A stretch of 64,000 bases of DNA from Pseudomonas putida (GCF_016406145.1 NZ_CP066306.1:1860001-1924000); one strand, 5' to 3'. Shown: positions 35,518 through 44,598, counted from the stretch's first letter. Notes: a model not told the origin generated them from the sequence alone. Program-made: numbers and translations.

Positions 35518-36306
35518 TCAAAGATACTCAACATTACCGTCGATGCTGATCGCTTGTCCTGTCACATTGTTACCAGCAGGAGAGCATAGAAATAAGGCCA
35601 TTGCGGCCACGTCTTCGGGTGGAGTCATCCGGCGCAATGAGATTTTCTTCAAAATTTGTTGGCGCATCTCCGGCTCGGTAATGCCTAACTGTTTGGCGCG
35701 GTCACTGATCACGCGATCCTGGCGAGGGCCCTCGACGATGCCGGGCAGCAGTGCGTTGACTCGAATGTCTTTTTCGCCCAACTCGGCTGCCAATGACTTC
35801 ATAAGACCTACGATGGCCCACTTGGTCGCTGCGTATGGAGTTCGCCAAGCGTAACCTAAGCGACCCGCGACGGATGAAATATGAATGATGTGTGCGTGTT
35901 CTGACTTTGTCAGGAGGGGGACAGCATTATGAGCGAAACGATACTGCGCATTGAGATTGATGTCTATTGTCTGTTCCCATTCGGCATCGCTAATTTTGTC
36001 GATTCCGCCGGTCGGCCCTGCTATGCCTGCATTGTTGATAAGGACATCAAGTCCATCCACCCACTCCTGTTGTATCTCGAAAACTCGCTTGATCTGGGCA
36101 GTGTCGGAGACGTCAGCTAATGTGGCCAAAGCCTCAGGGTGGCGCTCACGAAACTGTACGATCGCCTGCTCGCTTACATCACAGACATGGACTCTTGCCC
36201 CAATTTCGAGATATGCAGCCGCGATCGATTCTCCAATACCTGCTGCACCACCAGAAATCAAAACCCTCAACCCGCTATAGGGTGTCAGCCGCTTCATCAC
36301 GTTCAT
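35518..36306 (-). CDS. SDR-family oxidoreductase
   Basis: This classical short-chain dehydrogenase of about 262 aa has SGGAAGIGESIAAAYLEIG, VCDVSE (Asp, NAD preference), INNAGIAGPTGGI, the catalytic Ser in ISSVAGRLGYA, YAATKWAIVG, PGIVEGPRQDRVI and the late GQAISIDGNVEYL. The start at 36306 (MNVMKRLTPYSG) has AGGT about 10 bases upstream. ATG at 36318 or 36297 is possible. It is a single-gene unit with the GntR-type palindrome at 36385-36401 upstream, so it most likely belongs to the hydroxy-acid pathway, perhaps oxidising or reducing a neighbouring hydroxyl. Confidence 0.87.
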   Translation of the reverse strand: MNVMKRLTPYSGLRVLISGGAAGIGESIAAAYLEIGARVHVCDVSEQAIVQFRERHPEALATLADVSDTAQIKRVFEIQQEWVDGLDVLINNAGIAGPTGGIDKISDAEWEQTIDINLNAQYRFAHNAVPLLTKSEHAHIIHISSVAGRLGYAWRTPYAATKWAIVGLMKSLAAELGEKDIRVNALLPGIVEGPRQDRVISDRAKQLGITEPEMRQQILKKISLRRMTPPEDVAAMALFLCSPAGNNVTGQAISIDGNVEYL

Positions 36307-36384
36307 AGCTAAATGCACCTGTCTTATTTTTGTTTATGAATTCTTCCTCGGCTACGGCCTGCATAGCCAAGAAACGCTTTATAC

Positions 36385-36401
36385 GTGATATGTGATCACA
36401 G
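36385..36401. promoter_or_regulatory. Putative GntR operator of the SDR gene
   Basis: GTGAT-A-TGTGATCACAG is identical to the block at 29506-29522 except for the single base between the two parts. It lies about 80 bases upstream of the SDR start on the minus strand. Confidence 0.6.
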
Positions 36402-36671
36402 CTGGCTTGTCAAGATAGGAATGCCGCAGGTTTTCAGTTGATTACTGGCGTGGGTGCTTACTCCTGCTCCGGTTCAGCATTCCTACCTGCGTCCCGTAGT
36501 CCATTTCTGAATCGCCCTTTCCACGCCCTTGAGCCATTGCGATGGAAAACTGAGCTCCCTAGTCTCGCTGGGCCGCTGCAACAAATAGCGGGCGGGTCTG
36601 CAAGCCCGAACTGGCCTCAACTGCTGTTGTTTTTTCCAACGGTGGTTGCGTGCGGGTGGTCTTCGGGCCAT
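36402..36671. other. Right junction region of the island
   Basis: No intact gene. On the minus strand a frame ending at 36483 (QWLKGVERAIQKWTTGRR then stop) reads like the tail of some protein but is not recognised; it could be a mobile-element remnant. Core-genome sequence resumes at about 36672, where homology to the glutathionylspermidine-synthase family starts abruptly. Confidence 0.45.
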
Positions 36672-37240
36672 GCGGGTGTTCGCACACGGCATATCGACCT
36701 GGAAGACATCGGCCTGCACGACAACGGCCGGTTCGTCGACCTGCAGGGCCAGCCCATCCAGCGCCTGTTCAAGCTGCATGCCTGGGAGCATATCTTCCAT
36801 GAGGACTTCGGCCAGGCGATCACCGGCTGCGACACGCAGTTCGTCGAGCCGCCGTGGAAGGCACTGATCTCCAACAAAGGCATCCTGCCGTTGTTGTGGG
36901 AGTGGTTCGAGGCGCATCCGAACCTGCTGCCGGCCTTCGTCGACGACAACCCGCAGGCACCGGTGCCCAAAGGCTGGGTGCGCAAGCCGTACTTCTCCCG
37001 TGAGGGCGCCAACGTGGATATCCGCACCGAGGATGGCCGGCGGGTTTTGAAGACGGGCCCTATGGCGATGCGCCCTATATTCTGCAGACTTTTGCACCTT
37101 TGCCGAAGTTCGTTGACAGTTACACGCTGATTGGTTCATGGGTGATTGGCGACAAGGCCTCGGGGCTTGGCATTCGTGAAGATGATTCGCTGATCACCAA
37201 GGACAGTTCGCGCTTCTTGCCGCATGTGGTACTGGGCTGA
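36672..37240 (+). pseudogene. Glutathionylspermidine synthase family protein, 5'-truncated and frameshifted
   Basis: The frame from about 36672 (AGVRTRHIDLEDIGLHDNG, then IQRLFKLHAWEHIFHEDFG, PPWKALISNKGILPLLWEWF) matches the C-terminal half of the ATP-grasp YgiC/YjfC family (normally ~385 aa). At about 37050 (GTTTTGAAGAC) the match moves to another frame, which continues [38 protein letters not shown] and [11 protein letters not shown] to the stop at 37238. The shift equals one lost base. The N-terminal half is missing, cut at the island edge. The gene is dead. Confidence 0.82.
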
Positions 37241-37475
37241 CCGGCCCTCTGGTCGGTTTCAGGATGCGCCTGGTCGTTCGCGTGCATCCCTTCGGCGCCA
37301 CAAGTGCCATGCTTGTGGAATGCCCCTGAGCCCAGTGCGCGCAGACGCACGGCCACCGGCAAGGAGGCCACCGACAACCACGCAACCGTGACGTGGGCGG
37401 TGTGCCGCAGCAGAACACGCCGGTCACCTGCCCACTACAACAACAGGCGGGGGCCGTGATGCCGAGGTCCGCTGT

Positions 37476-37958
37476 ATGCCTGATCAATTGCCCCACCTGC
37501 CCGTGATCCAAAGTATCCTGAGTCGCCACCAGGACACCCCCGGCGCGCTCTTGCCGATCCTGCATGCCGTGCAGGAAAGCATCGGATTCATCCCCGATGC
37601 CGCCGTCGCTGACATTGCCCATGCCCTTAACCTCAGCCTGGCCGAGGTGCGCGGGGTAATCAGCTTCTACCACGATTTCCGTACCGCGCCCCCGGCCCGC
37701 CATACCCTGCGCTTGTGCCGCGCCGAGTCGTGCCAGAGCCGTGGCAGCGAGGCACTGGCCGCGCAGCTGCGTGAGCAGCTGGCGCTGGACGACCATGGCA
37801 CCAGCGCCGATGGCGCCATCAGCCTGCGCCCGGTGTACTGCCTGGGCGCCTGCGCCTGCTCGCCGGCCCTTGAACTCGATGGTCAGGTGCATGCGCGCCT
37901 GACCCCTGAGCGCCTGCGCTCGCTGGTCAACGGTTGCCTGGAGGACACAGCATGCTGA
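37476..37958 (+). CDS. fdsG: NAD-dependent formate dehydrogenase, gamma subunit (FdsG, NuoE-like)
   Basis: This 160-aa soluble subunit carries one [2Fe-2S] cluster, with ligands in RLCRAESCQSRG and VYCLGACACSPAL, the NuoE pattern C-x(4-5)-C ... C-x3-C. It passes electrons between the FMN subunit and the catalytic subunit of the cytosolic molybdenum enzyme that oxidises formate to CO2 with NAD+. It is first gene of the fdsGBA-D operon. Its stop overlaps the fdsB start. The 235 bases upstream hold no gene I can support. Confidence 0.92.
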   Translation: MPDQLPHLPVIQSILSRHQDTPGALLPILHAVQESIGFIPDAAVADIAHALNLSLAEVRGVISFYHDFRTAPPARHTLRLCRAESCQSRGSEALAAQLREQLALDDHGTSADGAISLRPVYCLGACACSPALELDGQVHARLTPERLRSLVNGCLEDTAC

Positions 37959-39511
37959 AGCTGTTCATCCCCTGCGACTCGGTGGCCCGTGCCGTGGGCG
38001 CAGATCAGGTTGTCGAGGCGTTGCAGCGCGAGGCCGAGCGCCGCCAGTTGGCGCTGGATATCCAGCGCACCAGCTCGCGTGGCCTGTATTGGCTCGAGCC
38101 ACTGGTGGAGTGCGAGCGCGCTGAAGGGCGGCAAGGCTTCGGCCCGGTCACCCCTGAGGATGTGCCTGCGCTGCTCGATGCATTGGCGGCAGAACCCGGC
38201 AGCCATCCATTGGCGCTCGGGCCCGTGGAAGCGCTCCCTTACCTCAAGACCCAGCAACGTCTGCTGTTCGCCCGCGCCGGTATCACCCGGCCATTGTCGC
38301 TGGATGACTACCGCGCCCACGGCGGCTTTGCCGGCCTTGAGCAAGCCGTTGCGCTGGGCGGCGCCGAAGTGGTCGCCGCCGTGCTCGATTCCGGCCTGCG
38401 CGGCCGGGGCGGCGCAGCGTTCCCGGCAGGTATCAAATGGCGCACCGTGCGTGACGCCGGGGCAGGGCAGAAGTATGTGGTGTGCAACGCCGACGAAGGC
38501 GACTCCGGTACCTTCGCCGACCGCATGCTGATGGAAGGCGACCCCTTCCTGCTGATCGAAGGCATGATCATAGCCGGCCTCGCGGTGGGTGCCGACAAGG
38601 GCTATATCTACGTGCGCTCGGAATACCCCGACGCCATCCGTGTGCTCAATGAGGCCTTCGTCATCGCCCGCGACGCCGGTTATCTCGGTTTCGACGTGGC
38701 CGGTAGCGGTCAGGCCTTCGACCTGGAAGTACGCGTGGGCGCGGGAGCGTATATCTGCGGGGAGGAAACCGCGCTGCTCGAATCCATCGAGGGCAAGCGC
38801 GGCATCGTCCGTGCCAAGCCGCCGCTACCGGCCCTGCAGGGCCTGTTCGGCCTGCCGACCCTGGTGCACAACGTGCTCACCCTGGCCTCGGTGCCCACCA
38901 TCCTGGCCAAGGGCGCGGCGTTCTACCGCGACTTCGGCATGGGCCGTTCGCTGGGCACCATGCCGTTCCAGCTGGCCGGCAACATCCGCCATGGCGGCCT
39001 GGTAGAGCGTGCCTTCGGCCTGACCCTGCGCGAGCTGGTGGAGGGCTACGGGGGCGGCACCGCCAGCGGCCGTCCGCTCAAGGCTGCCCAGGTCGGTGGC
39101 CCGCTGGGTGCCTGGGTGCCGCCCAGTCACTTCGACACCCCACTGGACTACGAAGCCTTCGCCGCCATGGGCGCGATGCTCGGCCACGGCGGTGTGGTGG
39201 TGGCTGACGACACCCTGAACATGGCCAGCATGGCGCGTTTTGCCCTGCAGTTCTGTGCCGAAGAGTCGTGCGGCAAATGCACGCCTTGCCGCATCGGTTC
39301 TATCCGCGGCATGGAGGTGGTCGACCGCCTGATCGCCAGCAGCGACCTAACCGAACGCCATGACCAGGCCCTGCTGCTGCGCGACCTGTGCGACACCATG
39401 CAATACGGCTCGCTATGCGCCATGGGCGGCATGACCGCCTACCCGGTGGCCAGCGCCCTGAAGTACTTCCCGGCCGATTTCGGGCTGACCACCACGGAGG
39501 CCGCGCAGTGA
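37952..39511 (+). CDS. fdsB: NAD-dependent formate dehydrogenase, beta subunit (FdsB, NuoF-like)
   Basis: This 519-aa diaphorase subunit has an N-terminal ~110-residue thioredoxin-like extension followed by the NuoF core: NADH/FMN-binding GLRGRGGAAFPAGIKW and YVVCNADEGDSGTFADR, GAGAYICGEETALLESIEG, and the [4Fe-4S] ligands ESCGKCTPCRIGS. It binds FMN, NAD and one cluster. The start at 37952 (MLKLFIPCD) overlaps fdsG by 7 bases. The end overlaps the next gene by 4 bases (GTGA). Both overlaps point to tight coupling. Confidence 0.95.
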   Translation: MLKLFIPCDSVARAVGADQVVEALQREAERRQLALDIQRTSSRGLYWLEPLVECERAEGRQGFGPVTPEDVPALLDALAAEPGSHPLALGPVEALPYLKTQQRLLFARAGITRPLSLDDYRAHGGFAGLEQAVALGGAEVVAAVLDSGLRGRGGAAFPAGIKWRTVRDAGAGQKYVVCNADEGDSGTFADRMLMEGDPFLLIEGMIIAGLAVGADKGYIYVRSEYPDAIRVLNEAFVIARDAGYLGFDVAGSGQAFDLEVRVGAGAYICGEETALLESIEGKRGIVRAKPPLPALQGLFGLPTLVHNVLTLASVPTILAKGAAFYRDFGMGRSLGTMPFQLAGNIRHGGLVERAFGLTLRELVEGYGGGTASGRPLKAAQVGGPLGAWVPPSHFDTPLDYEAFAAMGAMLGHGGVVVADDTLNMASMARFALQFCAEESCGKCTPCRIGSIRGMEVVDRLIASSDLTERHDQALLLRDLCDTMQYGSLCAMGGMTAYPVASALKYFPADFGLTTTEAAQ

Positions 39512-42387
39512 TCAATTACTTTGACCCCGAGACCGATCTGGGCACCCCTGAACGCCACGGTGATGTGCAGATCAGTCTGAATATCGACGGGCGCAGCGTT
39601 AGCGTGCCGGCGGGCACCTCAGTGATGCGCGCCGCCGCCATGCTCGGCACCACCATCCCCAAATTGTGCGCCACCGACAGCCTGGAGGCCTTCGGCTCCT
39701 GCCGCATGTGCATGGTCGAAATCGATGGCATGCGCGGATACCCGGCGTCCTGCACCACGCCTGTGAGCGAAGGCATGGTGGTGCGCACGCAGACGCCACG
39801 TCTGGCCGACCTGCGTCGCAATGTCATGGAGCTGTATATTTCCGACCACCCGCTCGACTGCCTGACCTGCTCGGCCAATGGCAACTGCGAACTGCAGACG
39901 GTCGCCGGCCAGGTCGGTCTGCGCGAGGTGCGCTACGGCTATGACGGCGCCAATCATCTGGCTGAGCAGAAGGACGTATCCAACCCGTACTTCGATTACG
40001 AGCCCAGCAAGTGCATCGTCTGCAGCCGCTGCGTGCGTGCCTGTGAGGACATCCAGGGCACGTTCGCCCTGACCATCACCGGGCGCGGCTTCGAGTCGCG
40101 GGTGGCGGCAGCCGGTGGTGACAACTTCCTCACCTCCGAATGCGTGTCGTGCGGCGCCTGCGTGCAGGCCTGCCCGACGGCCACCCTGACCGAAAAAAGC
40201 CTGGTGCAGATCGGACAGCCGGAACGAGCGGTGATCACTACCTGCGCCTACTGCGGCGTGGGCTGCTCGTTCCGTGCGGAAATGAAGGGCGACCAGTTGG
40301 TACGTATGGTCCCCGACAAGAACGGCGGCGCCAACCACGGCCATGCCTGCGTCAAGGGCCGCTTCGCCTGGGGCTATGCCACCCACCCTGACCGCATCAC
40401 TAAACCGATGATCCGCAAGCATCTGGATGACCCTTGGCAAGAAGTCAGCTGGGACGAGGCCGTCGCCTACGCGGCCAACGAGTTCCGGCGCATCCAGCTC
40501 AAGTACGGGCGCGACTCTATCGGTGGCATCACCTCCAGCCGTTGCACCAACGAAGAAGCCTACCTGGTGCAGAAGCTGGTGCGCACGGCGTTCGGCAACA
40601 ACAACGTGGATACCTGCGCTCGGGTTTGCCATTCGCCCACCGGCTATGGCCTCAAGCAGACCCTTGGCGAGTCGGCGGGTACCCAGAGTTTCGATTCGGT
40701 GATGCAGGCCGACGTGATCCTGGTGATCGGTGCCAACCCCACCGATGCCCACCCGGTATTCGGTTCGCAGCTCAAACGCCGCCTGCGCCAGGGCGCGCGG
40801 CTGATCGTCATCGACCCGCGGCGCATCGACCTGGTGGATTCGCCCCACGCCCGTGCCGAGCTGCACTTGCAACTGCGCCCGGGCACCAACGTGGCCATGC
40901 TCAACGCCTTGGCCCATGTGATCGTTAGCGAGGGGCTGCTGGCCCAGCGCTTCATCGACGAGCGCTGCGAGAGCGAGGCCTTCGCCCGCTGGCGCGACTT
41001 CGTCAGCCTCGCGCAAAACGCCCCTGAAGTGCAGGGCCCCGTGTGCGGCGTGCCCGCCGAGCAGATCCGCGCCGCCGCCCGGCTGTATGCCACAGGCGGC
41101 AACGCGGCGATCTACTACGGCCTGGGCGTGACTGAACACAGCCAGGGCAGCACGGCGGTTATGGGCATCGCCAACCTGGCAATGGCCACCGGCAATATTG
41201 GCCGCGAAGGGGTAGGGGTAAACCCCCTGCGTGGGCAGAACAACGTGCAGGGCTCGTGCGACATGGGTTCGTTCCCGCATGAGCTGCCAGGCTACCGGCA
41301 TATCTCCAACGAGGCCGTGCGTGCCGAGTTCGAGCAGGCCTGGGGCGTAACCCTGCAGCCCGACCCGGGCCTGCGCATCCCCAACATGTTCGAAGCGGCG
41401 CTGGACGGCAGCTTCAAGGCGCTTTACTGCCAGGGTGAGGACATCGCCCAGAGCGACCCCAACACCCAGCACGTCACTGCAGCGCTGCGGGCCATGGAAT
41501 GCGTGGTGGTGCAGGACATCTTCCTCAACGAGACGGCCAAGTTCGCCCATGTGTTCTTGCCGGGCAGCTCGTTCCTGGAAAAGGACGGCACCTTCACCAA
41601 CGCCGAGCGCCGCATTTCGCGGGTACGCAAGGTGATGCAGCCGCTGGCCGGCAAGGCTGACTGGGAGGCCACCGTGGCCTTGGCCAACGCCTTGGGCTAC
41701 CCGATGAGCTACCGCCACCCGTCCGAGATCATGGACGAAATCGCCCGCCTGACACCAACCTTTCACCGCGTCAGCTACGCCGAAATCGACCGCCATGGCA
41801 GCCTGCAGTGGCCGTGCAACGACGCAGCCCCCGACGGCACGCCGACCATGCACATCGATCAGTTCGTGCGGGGCAAAGGGCGCTTCATGCTCACCGGCTA
41901 TGTGCCCACCGACGAGAAGGTCAACAGCCGCTACCCACTGCTGCTGACCACCGGGCGCATTCTCAGCCAGTACAACGTCGGCGCCCAGACCCGGCGCACC
42001 GCCAACGTCGCCTGGCATGCTGCTGACTGCCTGGAGCTGCACCCCACCGACGCCGAAAGCCGCGGCATTCATGATGGCGACTGGGTCGGCATCGGCAGCC
42101 GTGCAGGGCAGACGGTACTGCGCGCCAAAATAAGTGAGCGCGTGGCGCCGGGGGTGGTGTACACCACCTTCCACTTCCCCGAGTCCGGCGCCAACGTGAT
42201 CACCACAGACAATTCCGACTGGGCCACCAACTGCCCGGAGTACAAGGTCACGGCGGTGGAGGTGGTCAAGGTGTTCCACCCGTCGCAGTGGCAAAAGCGC
42301 TACCAGGACTTCAGTGATGAACAGCGGCGCCTGCTCAAGGAACGTCGCACGGCCGACAAACCCGAACAGGCCGAGGTACGCCGATGA
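39508..42387 (+). CDS. fdsA: NAD-dependent formate dehydrogenase, alpha (catalytic) subunit
   Basis: This 959-aa molybdopterin enzyme starts with GTG at 39508 (MINYFDPETDLG), overlapping fdsB. Domains in order: [2Fe-2S] (Cys near residues 54-80, AFGSCRMCMVEIDG), His/Cys cluster HPLDCLTCSANGNC, two ferredoxin clusters CIVCSRCVRACE and CVSCGACVQACP, the Moco-proximal cluster CAYCGVGCSF, then the bis-MGD domain. The Mo ligand is Cys in DTCARVCHSPTG, so no selenocysteine. The later GQNNVQGSCDMG and the C-terminal dinucleotide-binding domain are intact. It makes NADH from formate in the cytoplasm. Confidence 0.96.
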   Translation: MINYFDPETDLGTPERHGDVQISLNIDGRSVSVPAGTSVMRAAAMLGTTIPKLCATDSLEAFGSCRMCMVEIDGMRGYPASCTTPVSEGMVVRTQTPRLADLRRNVMELYISDHPLDCLTCSANGNCELQTVAGQVGLREVRYGYDGANHLAEQKDVSNPYFDYEPSKCIVCSRCVRACEDIQGTFALTITGRGFESRVAAAGGDNFLTSECVSCGACVQACPTATLTEKSLVQIGQPERAVITTCAYCGVGCSFRAEMKGDQLVRMVPDKNGGANHGHACVKGRFAWGYATHPDRITKPMIRKHLDDPWQEVSWDEAVAYAANEFRRIQLKYGRDSIGGITSSRCTNEEAYLVQKLVRTAFGNNNVDTCARVCHSPTGYGLKQTLGESAGTQSFDSVMQADVILVIGANPTDAHPVFGSQLKRRLRQGARLIVIDPRRIDLVDSPHARAELHLQLRPGTNVAMLNALAHVIVSEGLLAQRFIDERCESEAFARWRDFVSLAQNAPEVQGPVCGVPAEQIRAAARLYATGGNAAIYYGLGVTEHSQGSTAVMGIANLAMATGNIGREGVGVNPLRGQNNVQGSCDMGSFPHELPGYRHISNEAVRAEFEQAWGVTLQPDPGLRIPNMFEAALDGSFKALYCQGEDIAQSDPNTQHVTAALRAMECVVVQDIFLNETAKFAHVFLPGSSFLEKDGTFTNAERRISRVRKVMQPLAGKADWEATVALANALGYPMSYRHPSEIMDEIARLTPTFHRVSYAEIDRHGSLQWPCNDAAPDGTPTMHIDQFVRGKGRFMLTGYVPTDEKVNSRYPLLLTTGRILSQYNVGAQTRRTANVAWHAADCLELHPTDAESRGIHDGDWVGIGSRAGQTVLRAKISERVAPGVVYTTFHFPESGANVITTDNSDWATNCPEYKVTAVEVVKVFHPSQWQKRYQDFSDEQRRLLKERRTADKPEQAEVRR

Positions 42388-42587
42388 GCATCGAAAACCT
42401 GGTCAAGATGGCCAACCAGATTGCCCATTACTTCGACAGCGAGCCTGATCATGCGTTGGCGGTGAAAGGAGTGCAGCAGCATTTGCAGAACTTCTGGACC
42501 CCGGCGATGCGCAGGCAGTTGGGGGAATGGGCCCAGGCCCATGCAGGGGAGGGCTTGGACCCCAAGGTGGTGGCGGCCTTGGCTTAG
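42384..42587 (+). CDS. fdsD: Formate dehydrogenase, delta subunit (FdsD)
   Basis: This 67-aa protein has the FdsD pattern: VKMANQIAHYFDSEPD at the start and FWTPAMRRQLGEW in the middle. It is needed for stability or maturation of the NAD-dependent enzyme. It overlaps the catalytic subunit gene by 4 bases (ATGA). The sulfurtransferase chaperone gene (fdsC/fdhD) often found in this operon is not here, so it must be elsewhere. Confidence 0.9.
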   Translation: MSIENLVKMANQIAHYFDSEPDHALAVKGVQQHLQNFWTPAMRRQLGEWAQAHAGEGLDPKVVAALA

Positions 42588-42780
42588 CGTTTGTCTGCGC
42601 TGCCCCCGTCGCCAGCAAGCGATGGCACTCCTGGACTGCCCTCGGATTGAGTGCAACTCCTGTGGGGCCGGCTTGCCGGCGATAGGGGCGGTGCCGACAA
42701 AATGAAATGTCCGTCATGAATGCCTGACCAAAGCCGGCGCAATGCTACGCTCGCGGAAACACTCGTCACGGATACCCACC

Positions 42781-44598
42781 ATGGACATGAACTGGCACCA
42801 GGCCCTGCAAGAGAGCCTGAGCTGGCTTGCAATCGCTTCGTTCATCACCCTGATCGGCTTCACTGCCGCCGCTGCGCTGGCTGTGCGCTACACGCGCTGG
42901 GGTAGCCAGTTCTGGCAGCTTGCCGGGCCCTATTTCTCCCTCAGGCGCAGTTGGCGACCGCTGCTGGTGTTTGCCGCACTGCTGGTGCTGACCCTGTTTT
43001 CGGTACGCATGAACGTGCTGTTCTCGTTCTGGTACAACGGCTTCTACAGTGCCCTGCAGGCCCTTGACCAAACCGCCTTCTGGTATTTGCTGGGTGTGTT
43101 CGCGGTATTAGCCACCCTTCATGTGCTACGTTCGCTGTTCACCTTCTACGTGACCCAGGCCTTCAGCATCCGCTGGCGGGTCTGGCTGACCGAGCGGCTG
43201 ACCAACGACTGGCTGCACGGTGACGCCTATTACCGCGGCCAGTTTCTTGCCGAGCCCGTAGACAACCCCGACCAGCGAATCGAACTGGACGTCAACGCCT
43301 TCGTCACCAATTCGGTAACCCTGGCGCTGGGCGCGGTCAGCGCGCTGGTGTCGCTGGTGGCGTTCACCGCCATCCTTTGGGGGCTGTCGGCGCCGTTAGC
43401 GGTCACAGGTGTGGAAATCCCCCGGGCCATGGTGTTTGCCGTGTATGTGTATGTGCTGATCGCTACCTGGATCGCCTTCCGTCTCGGGCAGCCGTTGATC
43501 CGTCTGAACTTCCTCAACGAAAAACTCACCGCCAACTTCCGTTATGCGCTGATGCGCCTGCGTGAAAACGCTGAGAACATCGCGTTCTACCAGGGCGCGC
43601 AAGTGGAGCGGGGGACCTTGCTGGGCCGCTTCGGGGCATTGATCGTCAATGTCTGGGCACTGGTGTTCCGCAACCTGAAGTTCAGCGGTTTCAACCTGGG
43701 CGTCAGCCAGGTTGCGGTGGTGTTCCCGTTCATCCTACAGGCGCCGCGCTTCTTCAGCGGCGCGATCAAGCTGGGCGATGTCATGCAGACGTCCCAAGCG
43801 TTTGGCCAGGTGCAGGATGCGCTGTCGTTCTTCCGCGAGTCCTACGACACCTTTGCCCAGTACCGCGCCACGCTCGACCGTCTGACCGGATTTCTTGATG
43901 CCAACCAGCAGGCCAGCACCTTGCCACGTGTCAGCACCGAGGAACAGGCGCAGGCCCTTGCTATCTCGGGCCTGCAAGTGATGCGCCCCGACGGCCAAGC
44001 GCTGATCGCCGACCTCGACTTGCAGCTGCAGGCCGGCCAGGCACTGCTGATCAAGGGCCCGTCGGGTAGTGGCAAGACCACCTTGTTGCGTGCCTTGGCA
44101 GGGCTGTGGCCTTACGCCGAGGGTGAGGTCAGGCGGCCCACCGGCACTGAGGCGCTGTTCCTCTCGCAGCGCCCGTACCTGCCCCTGGGTGACCTGCGAA
44201 CCGCCATCGCCTACCCGGCTGACAGCAAGCCGGAGGACGAGGCGCGCATGCAGCAGGCGCTGCGCCAGGTCAACCTGGCCCACCTGGCTGAGCGGCTGGC
44301 GGTCAGTTGCGACTGGTCGCATATTCTCTCGGTCGGTGAGCAGCAGCGGCTGGCGTTTGCCCGGGTGCTGTTCAACCGGCCGCAGGTGGTGTTCCTCGAC
44401 GAATCCACCTCGGCGATGGATGAAGGCCTGGAGCATGCGTTGTATTCGCTGCTGCGCAACGAAATGCCACAAACCTTGCTGGTGAGTGTTGGCCATCGCA
44501 GCACGTTGGCCGGGTTCCATACCCACCGGCTGGAAGTGGACGGGCAGGGTGGTTGGTCGCTGCTGGAGCAAAAGCCGGAGGTAGAGATGCAGGTCTAG
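42781..44598 (+). CDS. ABC transporter, fused permease and ATPase (SbmA/YddA-like)
   Basis: This is a 605-aa half-transporter. The N-terminal ABC_membrane_2 domain has about six membrane segments, with LNFLNEKLTANFRYALMRLRENAENIAFY, the EAA-like signature of the YddA/BacA group. The C-terminal ATPase has Walker A GPSGSGKTTLLRALAGLWPY, signature LSVGEQQRLAFARVLF and Walker B VVFLDESTSAMDE. Homodimer expected. Relatives import or export peptides, vitamin B12 or fatty acyl compounds; the substrate here is unknown. The start at 42781 (MDMNWHQAL) is preferred to the 13-codon longer reading. It stands alone. Confidence 0.87.
   Translation: MDMNWHQALQESLSWLAIASFITLIGFTAAAALAVRYTRWGSQFWQLAGPYFSLRRSWRPLLVFAALLVLTLFSVRMNVLFSFWYNGFYSALQALDQTAFWYLLGVFAVLATLHVLRSLFTFYVTQAFSIRWRVWLTERLTNDWLHGDAYYRGQFLAEPVDNPDQRIELDVNAFVTNSVTLALGAVSALVSLVAFTAILWGLSAPLAVTGVEIPRAMVFAVYVYVLIATWIAFRLGQPLIRLNFLNEKLTANFRYALMRLRENAENIAFYQGAQVERGTLLGRFGALIVNVWALVFRNLKFSGFNLGVSQVAVVFPFILQAPRFFSGAIKLGDVMQTSQAFGQVQDALSFFRESYDTFAQYRATLDRLTGFLDANQQASTLPRVSTEEQAQALAISGLQVMRPDGQALIADLDLQLQAGQALLIKGPSGSGKTTLLRALAGLWPYAEGEVRRPTGTEALFLSQRPYLPLGDLRTAIAYPADSKPEDEARMQQALRQVNLAHLAERLAVSCDWSHILSVGEQQRLAFARVLFNRPQVVFLDESTSAMDEGLEHALYSLLRNEMPQTLLVSVGHRSTLAGFHTHRLEVDGQGGWSLLEQKPEVEMQV

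Noticed and set aside
29506..36401. TGTGATCACA sites read as Vfr/CRP boxes
   Set aside because: Vfr/CRP sites have a 6-base spacer between TGTGA and TCACA. Here the arms abut directly, and the extra GTGAT on one side is conserved, which fits a local regulator better. Not fully excluded.
36438..37130. Treating 36438-37130 as an intact 230-aa gene
   Set aside because: The first ~78 codons have no homology and the last ~25 are out of frame. Only the middle matches the glutathionylspermidine-synthase family, so it is a pseudogene.
37241..37475. Molybdenum-cofactor riboswitch before fdsG
   Set aside because: The stretch is GC-rich with several short hairpins, but I could not match the Moco RNA motif. 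A covariance-model scan would settle it.
39619..42294. 891-codon frame antisense to the formate dehydrogenase alpha gene
   Set aside because: It lies fully inside a gene with all expected cofactor motifs. The antisense product has no recognisable domain.
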